From Epilithonimonas caeni DSM 17710 (GTDB lineage: Bacteria > Bacteroidota > Bacteroidia > Flavobacteriales > Weeksellaceae), in contig NZ_AUFK01000009.1 of the NCBI RefSeq assembly GCF_000426465.1, positions 434,001-498,000 of the forward strand: a stretch of 64,000 nt of DNA, written 5' to 3'. Positions 34,049-42,270 of this stretch are shown here, piece by piece (within the stretch, counting starts at the first letter, position 1; the number at the start of each line of letters is the position of its first letter). Made by a program: the position numbers and the translations under genes. The notes beneath the pieces are model-generated. The model was given only the letters and a program-made list of their open reading frames with translations, did not search any database and had not been told where the DNA came from.

Positions 34049-35956
34049 TTAAAAACTTCCTGTAAATTTCACTTTGATTCCCATCTGGAAATTGGCAATG
34101 GTTTTGAAGATTTCGATTAAAGTGATCCGCTCTATTTTGGTAAGTTTACTGATTTCGATATAATTATCAGGACGTTTTTTATCAATGTTAATCTGATTTG
34201 CCTGATTTTTTAGCCGAAGTGCCATCAGATAATAGTAAGACTGATGCATTTCATTGTATTGATGCTGGGTGAAAACTCCGATTTCCGTCAACTTTTTCAT
34301 TCTCTCGCCTGTATTTTCTATTTCCAGCTGATTTTTCAATGCATAAACACGAAGCAAGTCAACAATTGGAGACATCGCAGTCTTAATATCAAAAACCTCT
34401 GATTTCCCGATGGTCTGGGTTTTAATTCTTTTCAAAAAAGTCAAAGGTGGTTCGTACTGTAGAGCATTTTTAGCAATATGGGCAAAAAACAGATGATTGG
34501 GCGAAACCAGCTTTTCCTTGATAAAAGTTTTCAGTTCTTTCACAATAGTTTCTTCGCCATAAATAAAACGGAAATCGAAAAATGTGGAAAGCTTCATTGC
34601 GGTTTCCGGTACAGGTTCTTCAATCCATTGGTTGTAATTTCTTTTCCAGTGAGAAAGAGAATGCGTCCATTGGGGATTGCTTGCCATAAAATTACCTTTG
34701 CAGTATTCAAACCCAATTGTATTGAGATCATCCGAAACTTTTTTGGCAAAATCCAGAAAATATTCCCTTACCATTTCACGTTGTTCATTGGCTTTATCTT
34801 CATAGATAATTCCATTGTCCTGGTCGGTGCTGAGTGTCTGTTCTTTCCGACCTTCGCTTCCGGTAACAATAAACGCAAATTTCGCGGGAGGTTTTCCTAT
34901 TTGTTTGATCACTTTTTCTATTACTTTTCCGGTTATTGTATCGGCAATAGTAGTAATGACCTGACTGGCAATTTCACCGTGTACTCCCCTACCCAAGAGT
35001 TGGGTGATAATATCCGGAACCTGTTTCCATTTTTTTTGCAGCTCTTCTATACTTTCAGCCTGTTTTACAGATTGGATAAAAACAAGCGGACTTTGTCCCT
35101 GCTCACTCAACAGACGATTTCTGCTCAGAAAGCCTAGATATTCACCCTTATCTTTTATGAGAAGATATCTTGATTTAGTTTTAAACATCATCAGAATCGC
35201 TTCATAGAGATAAGCATCGCTGGAAATACTTACAATGGGATTATCCATCACCTCAGAAATTGCAATCCTGGAATCCAGGCAGCGGGCGATAACATTATCA
35301 CGCAAAGTAATATCTGTTGCATAGCCAATAATCTCCTCACTTGCTGACTTTTTCACAAAGATGCAACTTACCTTATTGGCAGCCATTATTTGAGCTACCT
35401 CAAAAACAGGGGTACTTTCTTCGCAGGAAACGATACTTTTATAGGTAATTCCTTGTATTTTTCTAGAATAAAGCTGGTCGGCTGCAAAATAACTTTCTTC
35501 AAACGTGGCAGGCGTTTTCACAAAATGAGAAAATTCTTCATCCAGCATTTTTTTACCGAAATCTGAAGTAAAATAGTGGAAAAAATCTTCATACGCATTA
35601 CACAATTCATAGAATTCCTTTTTGGGTAGCGTGTAAACAACAGTTCCCTTTTTGGCTATAGCCGATTTCAGTGCACGTACTCTGTTCAGAACCACTGAAA
35701 TTCCGCCAAAGCAATACGGGGAATGGTGTCTGGAAATACATCTTTTGTCTTCTGCTGCGTCGAAAAAAAATGTTTCGTATTCTCCTGATTCAATAATATC
35801 CACACCTTTCATCTCTGTCACTTCCTGTCTGTAAACCAACGTATCTTTTGAAAATTCCGTTTTTGTAAATGTTTCCGAGATTTCCGCAAGAACGGTTTCA
35901 GGTAAAAGATGAAAAGGTTTTGTTATCTTTAAAAGTGAAATAATTTTTTCCTGCAT
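34049..35956 (-). CDS. cNMP-binding/CBS/DUF294 nucleotidyltransferase-like signalling protein (635 aa)
   Basis: Domains in order: cyclic-nucleotide-binding barrel (about 10-130), CBS pair (about 165-295), a DUF294 nucleotidyltransferase-like domain with TGSEGRKEQTLSTDQDNG (acidic pair in TDQDNG), and a helical C-terminal DUF294 domain. Such proteins are predicted regulators whose ligands are nucleotides; the enzymatic activity is unproven. It follows a DnaQ-like exonuclease gene after 5 nt; these two genes commonly accompany Na+/solute symporter genes, as here. Cytoplasmic. Confidence 0.88.
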   Translation of the reverse strand: MQEKIISLLKITKPFHLLPETVLAEISETFTKTEFSKDTLVYRQEVTEMKGVDIIESGEYETFFFDAAEDKRCISRHHSPYCFGGISVVLNRVRALKSAIAKKGTVVYTLPKKEFYELCNAYEDFFHYFTSDFGKKMLDEEFSHFVKTPATFEESYFAADQLYSRKIQGITYKSIVSCEESTPVFEVAQIMAANKVSCIFVKKSASEEIIGYATDITLRDNVIARCLDSRIAISEVMDNPIVSISSDAYLYEAILMMFKTKSRYLLIKDKGEYLGFLSRNRLLSEQGQSPLVFIQSVKQAESIEELQKKWKQVPDIITQLLGRGVHGEIASQVITTIADTITGKVIEKVIKQIGKPPAKFAFIVTGSEGRKEQTLSTDQDNGIIYEDKANEQREMVREYFLDFAKKVSDDLNTIGFEYCKGNFMASNPQWTHSLSHWKRNYNQWIEEPVPETAMKLSTFFDFRFIYGEETIVKELKTFIKEKLVSPNHLFFAHIAKNALQYEPPLTFLKRIKTQTIGKSEVFDIKTAMSPIVDLLRVYALKNQLEIENTGERMKKLTEIGVFTQHQYNEMHQSYYYLMALRLKNQANQINIDKKRPDNYIEISKLTKIERITLIEIFKTIANFQMGIKVKFTGSF

Positions 35957-35961
35957 ACTGA

Positions 35962-36606
35962 TTACTTCATTTTATCTGTTAAAAACTTTAATCCGGATTT
36001 GATTTCCTGATGAATATTCTGAAATTCAATTTCTGAAATTTCTCCTCGTTTCTGGATTTCAAAAAAACATTTTGCTGTCATTTCTGCATCCACCATTGCA
36101 TTGTGAGAACGTTCCATTGTGTCATTAAAAAGAAACTCGTAAAGCTGGTACAATCGAAAATAATCAGCTTCAGGATTAACAACGTAGTCTTTACTTTTGA
36201 GCATCGTACAGTAAAAATGACTTTTCAGAAAAGGGTTTTCCAGGTTTGCCCTGTAAAAATCGCAACTCAACGTGTGAATATCAAACTCTGTAAAATGTCC
36301 CGTAATCAATGGCTGAAATTCTTTAATATCCGAAGACAATTTTTCTAAAACCGTTTTTCTTTCTTGTCCGTTTTTGCTGAGAAACTCTTTTGTTATCCCG
36401 TGTATTTTTAATGACTTTGAACTGATTTTCAAATCATTATCAAAAATATAAAAATTTTCACGCTCAATTTCCTGAGCATTTTCGTCATAGATAATCCAGG
36501 CAACCTGAACTGCTGAAGGCCAATTACCCGTTTCAGAGTAAGGCAGATTCCAGCGTTTTGGAATTCCTGTGGTTTCGGTATCGATGAAAAGAAAATATGT
36601 TTTCAA
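35962..36606 (-). CDS. DEDDh 3'-5' exonuclease, DnaQ/PolC-epsilon-like (214 aa)
   Basis: Stand-alone DnaQ-fold exonuclease: motif I FIDTETTGIPK (Asp and Glu), motif II around GHFTEFDIHTL, motif III HNAMVDAEMTAKCF (His and Asp of DEDDh). No polymerase domain. Start ATG at 36606. It is separated from the symporter by a hairpin terminator (36633-36662) and coupled to the DUF294 gene 5 nt downstream. Substrate could be DNA or small RNA; the pairing with a symporter and DUF294 protein suggests a signalling role (inference). Confidence 0.88.
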   Translation of the reverse strand: MKTYFLFIDTETTGIPKRWNLPYSETGNWPSAVQVAWIIYDENAQEIERENFYIFDNDLKISSKSLKIHGITKEFLSKNGQERKTVLEKLSSDIKEFQPLITGHFTEFDIHTLSCDFYRANLENPFLKSHFYCTMLKSKDYVVNPEADYFRLYQLYEFLFNDTMERSHNAMVDAEMTAKCFFEIQKRGEISEIEFQNIHQEIKSGLKFLTDKMK

Positions 36607-36632
36607 AACACTGTCAAAATTATAAAAAAAAT

Positions 36633-36662
36633 AAAAAGGATGCCCTTAATGACATCCTTTTT
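36633..36662 (-). terminator. Rho-independent terminator between the symporter and exonuclease genes
   Basis: AAAAAGGATG (36633-36642) and CATCCTTTTT (36653-36662) form a 10-bp stem with an AT-flanked loop, 19 nt after the symporter stop. It separates the arabinose operon from the exonuclease-DUF294 pair. Read on the minus strand the stem ends in a T tract. Confidence 0.75.
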
Positions 36663-36680
36663 CTATAATGAAATTAAAAT

Positions 36681-38408
36681 TTACCAAAATCTCACATAAA
36701 GTGCAGTGAGTAAAAGCAATGTCACGACAATTAAGACCAATGTTCTATTATCTACTTTGAACATTGTTGCATCAATAACAAAAGCTTTTGGATTGACTTT
36801 CGGTCCTGCAAGGCTGATGAAAATCATTACTACAATCGTAAAAAAGAATGACCATCCCATATTAATCAGAAACGGAATTTCGGTAATGGTATGAACTGTA
36901 CCATTTTCCAATTTCTCATACGTGAAAGCGGTGTATAACCAAGTTTCTTTCCCGAAAATATCCACTGCAAAGCTATTGAAGAAAATCGCCAGGACAAATC
37001 CTAAAATTACTCCAACCAAAGCTGCAGTTCCGGTCGTTCTTTTCCAGAACATTCCTAAAAGGAACATCGCAAATACCCCAGGGCTAATAAATCCTGTATA
37101 TTTCTGAATGAAGGTAAATCCTCCTTCACCACCAATTCCCAAAGCATCGGTCCAAGTAAATGCCAAAGCCACGAACATTGCTATGATAATTGCCCAACGT
37201 CCTGTTCTCACCATCTGAATTTCCGTAGCATCAGCTTTCAGGTATTTTTTGTAAATATCTAAAGTGAAAATAGTTGAAATACTATTTACCTTTCCTGCTA
37301 AAGACGCTACAATTGCGGCTGTTAAAGCGGCAACGGCAAGACCTTTAAGACCTGTAGGTAAAAAGCCTAAAATCGCAGAGTATGCACCATCTTTCACCCC
37401 GTTAAAGCCCGGTAAATGTCCCTTTGTGTATAATACATAAGCTGCAATTCCCGGAAGCATTACAATAATCGGCATAAATAATTTCAAGAATCCGGCGAAT
37501 AGAATTCCGGTTCTTGCTGTTTTCAAATCTGCTCCTAAAGCTCTTTGCGTGATGTATTGATTACAACCCCAATAATTCAGATTCACAATCCACTGGCCTG
37601 CGAAATACATTGCCAAGCCCGGTAAAACCACATATTTCTGAACGTCAAGATTTTCCGGCATTGCTAAAGTTGTCGTTGTCTTAACTGGTTTGTCAAGCAT
37701 TAATTTGAAATGTTGCGGTGCTTCATTCATCAATGTCTGAAAGCCTGCAAAAGCATTTCCTACGGCAGCTCCGTTGATTCGCTGGTCAACAATTTGCAGC
37801 GCCATATAAACCGTAGCAAAACCTCCGATAATTAAAACTGCTACCTGAATCACATCGGTGTAACCGATTACCTTCATCCCGCCCAAGCCAATCAGCAAAG
37901 CCATTAAAAGCAATCCTATCATAATAATATGCAAATTATCACCACCAAGCAGCGTATCAATCGCCAAGGCGCCTAAATAAAGAATTGAGGTAAGGTTTAC
38001 AATTACATATAAAAACAGCCAGAAAACAGCCATAATCAATGAAACAGATTTGTTGTAACGGGTTTCCAGAAACTGGGGCATCGTATAAATCTTGTTTTTA
38101 AGATAAATCGGAATGAACCAAATGGCAATAATGATGAGTGCAAGCGCAGCAATCCATTCGTAAGCAGCCACGGCTACCCCTACGAAAAACCCTTCGCCAC
38201 TCATCCCGATAAATTGTTCTGCCGAAATATTAGAAGCAATTAAACTGGCCCCGATTGCCCACCAAGTTAATGAGCCTTCTGCCAAAAAATAATCTTTGCT
38301 GCCTGAAGCCACGGATTTTTTCTTTCTGTAAATCCAAATTCCGTAAGACGCTACCACCACAAAATAAATAAGAAAAATGATGATATCAATAGTTGCTAAA
38401 TTTCCCAT
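36681..38408 (-). CDS. Sodium/sugar symporter, SSS family (575 aa)
   Basis: Inner-membrane Na+/solute symporter with about 14 TM helices, vSGLT-like: LAEGSLTWWAIGASLIASNISAEQFIGMSG at the N-terminus is typical of the sugar branch, and QWIVNLNYWGCNQYITQRAL of the core. A periplasmic insert (PVKTTTTLAMPENLD) is present. It lies 3 nt after the mutarotase in araB-araD-araA-galM order, so L-arabinose or a similar monosaccharide is the likely substrate (inference from context). Confidence 0.92.
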   Translation of the reverse strand: MGNLATIDIIIFLIYFVVVASYGIWIYRKKKSVASGSKDYFLAEGSLTWWAIGASLIASNISAEQFIGMSGEGFFVGVAVAAYEWIAALALIIIAIWFIPIYLKNKIYTMPQFLETRYNKSVSLIMAVFWLFLYVIVNLTSILYLGALAIDTLLGGDNLHIIMIGLLLMALLIGLGGMKVIGYTDVIQVAVLIIGGFATVYMALQIVDQRINGAAVGNAFAGFQTLMNEAPQHFKLMLDKPVKTTTTLAMPENLDVQKYVVLPGLAMYFAGQWIVNLNYWGCNQYITQRALGADLKTARTGILFAGFLKLFMPIIVMLPGIAAYVLYTKGHLPGFNGVKDGAYSAILGFLPTGLKGLAVAALTAAIVASLAGKVNSISTIFTLDIYKKYLKADATEIQMVRTGRWAIIIAMFVALAFTWTDALGIGGEGGFTFIQKYTGFISPGVFAMFLLGMFWKRTTGTAALVGVILGFVLAIFFNSFAVDIFGKETWLYTAFTYEKLENGTVHTITEIPFLINMGWSFFFTIVVMIFISLAGPKVNPKAFVIDATMFKVDNRTLVLIVVTLLLLTALYVRFW

Positions 38409-38411
38409 ACT

Positions 38412-39572
38412 TTATTTCTTAACTGAAAATTTATAAATTGTTTTCGACTGATATTTTTGTCCCGGCTTTAACTCTGTGGAAGGGAAAGAAGTCTGATTCG
38501 GAGAATCCGGGAAATGCTGAGTTTCTAAGCAAAAACCTGTTCGGAATTCATTTTTCCCTCCGGTTTTGGTATCAAATTTTCCATCAAGGAAATTTCCGGA
38601 ATAGAACTGAACACCCGGTTCATCGGTAAGTACTTCCATCACTCTACCCGATTCTGCGTGATAAACTTTTGCGATACTTCTTAATCCGCTGCCATTCAGA
38701 ATCCAGTTGTGGTCGTAGCCTTTTCCTTTTTTCAATTGGTCGTCATTTGAATTAATGTCTTTTCCGATAGGTTTTGAAACCGTGAAGTCAAACGGAGTTC
38801 CTTTCACCAATTTTTGCTCGCCAGTAGGAATTAACGTTTCATTCACCGATAAAAATTTATCTGCATTAATTTGCAATTCGTGATCAGTAATTGTTTTTGT
38901 GAAATTTCCGGAAAGATTGAAATATGAATGTTGCGTTAGATTCACAACAGTTGGTTTATCTGTTTCCGCTTCGTAAGAGATTTCCAGAGTGTTATCGTCA
39001 GTCAACGTGTAAAAAACAGTTGTTGTCAATTTTCCAGGATAACCTTCTTCTCCATCTGCACTTGTGTAGGTCAGCTTCAACGTTGGGAATTTTGCATCTT
39101 TTACAGGTTCAATATTCCAGAATTTAGTATGAAATCCTTCCTTTCCTCCGTGAAGACTGTTTGGACCGTCATTTTTGTCGATGTCATACGATTTGCCTTC
39201 CAATGTGAATTTGGCGTTGGCAATCCTGTTTCCGTAACGGCCAATCAATGCTCCAAAATAGTAAGGATTTCCGTTGAAATAATCTTCAGGTTTGGTAAAT
39301 CCTAAAACGACATCTTCGTATTTTCCGTTTTTATCGGGAGCGGTAAGTGAAGTGATAATTCCACCGAAGTTAATGACTTCCAGCTTCATCCCGTTTTTGT
39401 TGGTCAAAGTATATTTTTTGATGGAATCGCCTTTTGACGTGACTCCGTAATCTGAAACCTGTATGTTTTCCATTGTTTCCGGTTGAGTTTTTGATTGATT
39501 TTCTTTTTTATTGCACCCGAAAATACATAAAACGGCAAAAAGAATTATCAGGTTGATACTTGTTTTTCTCAT
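38412..39572 (-). CDS. Aldose 1-epimerase (mutarotase), lipoprotein (386 aa)
   Basis: Interconverts alpha and beta anomers of aldoses. Lipoprotein signal with lipobox IFGC (Cys20), so it is exported and membrane-anchored, unlike cytosolic GalM. Motifs: FGGIITSLTAPDKNG, GRYGNRIANAKF, SLHGG, catalytic His in TQHSYFNLSG and Glu in FCLETQHFPDSPN. Position in the arabinose operon between isomerase and symporter suggests it supplies the right arabinose anomer for uptake (inference). 20 nt after araA. Confidence 0.92.
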   Translation of the reverse strand: MRKTSINLIILFAVLCIFGCNKKENQSKTQPETMENIQVSDYGVTSKGDSIKKYTLTNKNGMKLEVINFGGIITSLTAPDKNGKYEDVVLGFTKPEDYFNGNPYYFGALIGRYGNRIANAKFTLEGKSYDIDKNDGPNSLHGGKEGFHTKFWNIEPVKDAKFPTLKLTYTSADGEEGYPGKLTTTVFYTLTDDNTLEISYEAETDKPTVVNLTQHSYFNLSGNFTKTITDHELQINADKFLSVNETLIPTGEQKLVKGTPFDFTVSKPIGKDINSNDDQLKKGKGYDHNWILNGSGLRSIAKVYHAESGRVMEVLTDEPGVQFYSGNFLDGKFDTKTGGKNEFRTGFCLETQHFPDSPNQTSFPSTELKPGQKYQSKTIYKFSVKK

Positions 39573-39592
39573 TTTTTAGAAGTTTTGCAAGT

Positions 39593-41089
39593 TTAACGAT
39601 AATATATTTCATTCCAGCGAAGCGTGTTCTTAAAATCACGGATTTTCGTATCTTCATCAATAACAAGCGATTCGATACCTGCAATCTCCGCAAAATCTTC
39701 CAATTGTTCTACGCTGATGTTCTCACTGTAACACGTGTGATGCGCTCCACCTGCCAAAATCCACGCTTCAGCTGCCGTGTACAGGTCAGGAAGCGGTTTC
39801 CAAAGGACTCTCGCAACAGGAAGTTTTGGCAATTCTTCGGTAATTTCCAACGCTTTTGTTTTGTTGATTAACAGTCTGAAATGATTTCCGAAATCCATCA
39901 AAGCTGCATTCAGAGAATCAATATTTCCTCTGGAATTGAACACGAGACGCACTGGGTCTGCTTTTCCACCAATTCCCAATGGATGAATTTCACAAGATGG
40001 TTTATCAACCGCCAAAACAGGGTCAACTTCCAGCATATGCGAACCTAAAATCGAAGGATTTGAAGGGTTTAAATGATAAGTATAATCTTCCATAAAGGCA
40101 TTTCCCCCTTCCAGACCTTGTCCCATTGTTTTCATTGCACGAACTAAAGCGGCAGTTTTCCAGTCGCCTTCTCCGGCAAATCCGTAACCTTTTTCCATTA
40201 ATCTCTGAACGGCAATTCCGGGAAGCTGCTCTAACCCATGAAGGTCTTCAAACGTGTCTGAAAAACCTTTGAAGTTTCCTTCTTTCATGAATTTTTCCAG
40301 TCCTAATTCTATTCTTGCAGCCACTTCCAAAGATTTTCTATTGGCTCCACCGGAAAGAAGAGATTCAGCCATTTTGTATGAGGCTTCGTATTCCTCCATC
40401 AAAGTTTTAATCTCACCATCGCCTATGGAATTGACAACACTCACCAAATCCCCGATTCCCCAAGTGTTGACAGAAAATCCGAATTTGGTTTCCGCTTCCA
40501 CTTTATCTCCGTCTGTAACCGCTACAAATCTCATATTATCTCCAAAACGGGCGAATTTTGCACCCTGCCAATCGTCCCATCCCGCTGCAACACGGCTCCA
40601 ATCACCTATTTGTTTCTGAACTCTTTCTTCCGCCCAATGTCCTACAACAACTTTTCTGTTTTTACGAAGACGGCTTACCATAAATCCAAATTCCCTGTCG
40701 CCGTGAGCAGCCTGATTCAGGTTCATAAAATCCATATCCATTGTAGACCACGGAATATCCTGGTTGAACTGTGTATGAAGATGCAGCATTGGTTTTTGTA
40801 AAGCAGTCAGCCCGCGAATCCACATTTTTGCAGGCGAAAAAGTGTGCATCCAGGTTACGATTCCGATACAATCTTTTGCGGAGTTGGCAGCTGTAAGCGT
40901 TTCAAAAATTTCTTCTGTAGTTTTTACCGTTGGCTTTAAAACAACTTTTACAGGAATTTCCGAAGATGCATTAAGTGCTTCTACGATTTTTGCTGAATGT
41001 TCTGCAACCTGGGCTAATGTTTCAGATCCGTATAAATGTTGGCTTCCAGTAATAAACCAGATTTCTTTTGTATTGAGAGATGTTAACAT
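39593..41089 (-). CDS. araA: L-arabinose isomerase AraA (498 aa)
   Basis: Converts L-arabinose to L-ribulose. Full-length family member starting [17 protein letters not shown]; conserved [50 protein letters not shown] and [10 protein letters not shown], the last two carrying metal-binding His residues. Cytoplasmic, Mn-dependent family. Third gene of the arabinose operon; the 5' region contains a five-unit ATTTTT tract and two family B repeats between araD and araA. Confidence 0.96.
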   Translation of the reverse strand: MLTSLNTKEIWFITGSQHLYGSETLAQVAEHSAKIVEALNASSEIPVKVVLKPTVKTTEEIFETLTAANSAKDCIGIVTWMHTFSPAKMWIRGLTALQKPMLHLHTQFNQDIPWSTMDMDFMNLNQAAHGDREFGFMVSRLRKNRKVVVGHWAEERVQKQIGDWSRVAAGWDDWQGAKFARFGDNMRFVAVTDGDKVEAETKFGFSVNTWGIGDLVSVVNSIGDGEIKTLMEEYEASYKMAESLLSGGANRKSLEVAARIELGLEKFMKEGNFKGFSDTFEDLHGLEQLPGIAVQRLMEKGYGFAGEGDWKTAALVRAMKTMGQGLEGGNAFMEDYTYHLNPSNPSILGSHMLEVDPVLAVDKPSCEIHPLGIGGKADPVRLVFNSRGNIDSLNAALMDFGNHFRLLINKTKALEITEELPKLPVARVLWKPLPDLYTAAEAWILAGGAHHTCYSENISVEQLEDFAEIAGIESLVIDEDTKIRDFKNTLRWNEIYYR

Positions 41090-41122
41090 ATTTTATAAAT
41101 GATGATTTATAATTGATAATTG

Positions 41123-41154
41123 ATTTTTATTTTTATTTTTATTTTTATTTTTTT
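41123..41154. repeat. Hexanucleotide tandem tract (ATTTTT)5
   Basis: Five perfect ATTTTT units from 41123 followed by TT. It lies 34 nt upstream of the araA start codon and directly adjoins a family B repeat. Tracts like this can vary in length by slippage. Confidence 0.8.
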
Positions 41155-41199
41155 CCATAGGTTTAACCTACGGCTATTCATATTGAACCCTTCAGGTTC
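41155..41199 (+). repeat. Palindromic repeat family B, copy 4
   Basis: CCATAGGTTTAACCTACGGC, TATTCATATT, GAACCCTTCAGGTTC; one base change in the loop-proximal stem. Tandem with copy 5 in the araD-araA spacer. Confidence 0.85.
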
Positions 41200-41222
41200 T
41201 GTAGGATTTTGTACATTTTCCT

Positions 41223-41268
41223 CCATAGATTTACACCTACGGCTACTGATATTGAACCCTTCGGGTTC
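41223..41268 (+). repeat. Palindromic repeat family B, copy 5
   Basis: CCATAGATTTACACCTACGG, CTACTGATATT, GAACCCTTCGGGTTC. Ends 43 nt before the araD stop codon. Confidence 0.85.
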
Positions 41269-41310
41269 AGATTTTCAAACGCAGCTAAAAGCCTATTGTC
41301 ATAAGCTTTT

Positions 41311-42009
41311 TTACTGTCCGTAATAGGCATTTTTGCCGTGCTTTCTTTCGTAATGTTTTTTGATTAAGGAATCTTTTAAACGAGGTGCATCCGGATTAAT
41401 TTGTCTTGTGAGATACGCCATTTCAGCGATGGTCTCAAGAACTTTGCTGTTGTAAACGGCTTTGTCGGCATTTTTTCCCCACGTGAATGGTCCATGGTTT
41501 CCGATGAGCACCATTTCCACTTCTTCATAAGATAATTGCTTTTCTTTGAAACATTCCAAAATCTGGATTCCGGTGTTGTATTCGTAATTTCCTTCGATTA
41601 AATCATCCCGCATGGGCGGAGCACAAGGAATATCCTTCGTCAAATGGTCTGCGTGTGTCGTTCCGAAAATCGGAATATCCAGCTGTGCCTGTGCCCAAGC
41701 TACAGAATAAATGGCGTGCGTATGGGAAATCCCGCCAATATTTTCCCAATTCTTATAGAGATAAGCGTGGGTTTTGGTGTCGGAAGATGGTCTTAAATTT
41801 CCTTCGACCACGTTGGCATCGTAATCTAAAATTACAATGTCTTCAGGCTTTAAAATCTCGTAAGGAACACCGCTTGGTTTGATGGCAAAAATTCCTTTGT
41901 CACGGTCAACGGCACTTACATTTCCGAATGTGTATACGACCAGCTTCAATGCATCGAGCTGCATATTGGCTTCGTAACATTCTCTTTGTAGTTCTTTATA
42001 GATATTCAT
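41311..42009 (-). CDS. araD: L-ribulose-5-phosphate 4-epimerase AraD (232 aa)
   Basis: Class II aldolase-fold, zinc-dependent epimerase making D-xylulose 5-phosphate. Motifs: GNVSAVDRDKGIFAIKPSGV, zinc ligands in GISHTHAIYSVAWAQ, GTTHADHLTKDIPC, and LIGNHGPFTWG. The frame is open to 42060, but that extension reads into family B copy 6, and the ATG at 42009 (MNIYKELQRECYEAN) gives the normal family start, so 42009 is chosen. Second gene of the arabinose operon. Its product feeds the transketolase/transaldolase enzymes encoded at 19-22 kb. Confidence 0.95.
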   Translation of the reverse strand: MNIYKELQRECYEANMQLDALKLVVYTFGNVSAVDRDKGIFAIKPSGVPYEILKPEDIVILDYDANVVEGNLRPSSDTKTHAYLYKNWENIGGISHTHAIYSVAWAQAQLDIPIFGTTHADHLTKDIPCAPPMRDDLIEGNYEYNTGIQILECFKEKQLSYEEVEMVLIGNHGPFTWGKNADKAVYNSKVLETIAEMAYLTRQINPDAPRLKDSLIKKHYERKHGKNAYYGQ

Positions 42010-42047
42010 TTTATTTACATATTTGTTGAAAATCTTTCTTTTCAAAT

Positions 42048-42092
42048 CCATAGGTTTCACCTACGGTTATTCGTATTGAACCCTTCGGGTTC
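42048..42092 (+). repeat. Palindromic repeat family B, copy 6
   Basis: CCATAGGTTTCACCTACGGT, TATTCGTATT, GAACCCTTCGGGTTC. It is followed 4 nt later by family A copy 4, a composite spacer. Confidence 0.85.
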
Positions 42093-42096
42093 TAAT

Positions 42097-42204
42097 CGCA
42101 GCCCGGCTTGAGCGGAAATCCTTTTTTGCATTGAAAAAGCCCTGGCAAAAAGATTGGGAGCCCTTCGACAAGCTCAGGATAAACCACAGACGAATTAAGC
42201 TGCC
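42097..42204 (+). repeat. Palindromic repeat family A, copy 4, containing a family C fragment
   Basis: Begins CGCAGCCCGGCTTGAGCGGA and ends GACGAATTAAGCTGCC. The right half includes CCCTTCGACAAGCTCAGGAT (about 42161-42180), the left arm of family C, so this copy is a mosaic of two repeat types. Confidence 0.8.
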
Positions 42205-42270
42205 ATAATAATTTTAGTTGTTAGTCAATGATTGTTTGTTGACGGTCTTTACTTTTGAAATTTCTATCAA

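Noticed and set aside
34049-36606. Exonuclease and DUF294 genes as part of the arabinose operon
   Set aside because: A strong hairpin terminator at 36633-36662 separates them from the symporter, so a shared transcript is not supported.
42010-42060. N-terminal extension of AraD by 17 residues
   Set aside because: The extension is encoded partly by a family B repeat; the internal ATG at 42009 matches the family start.
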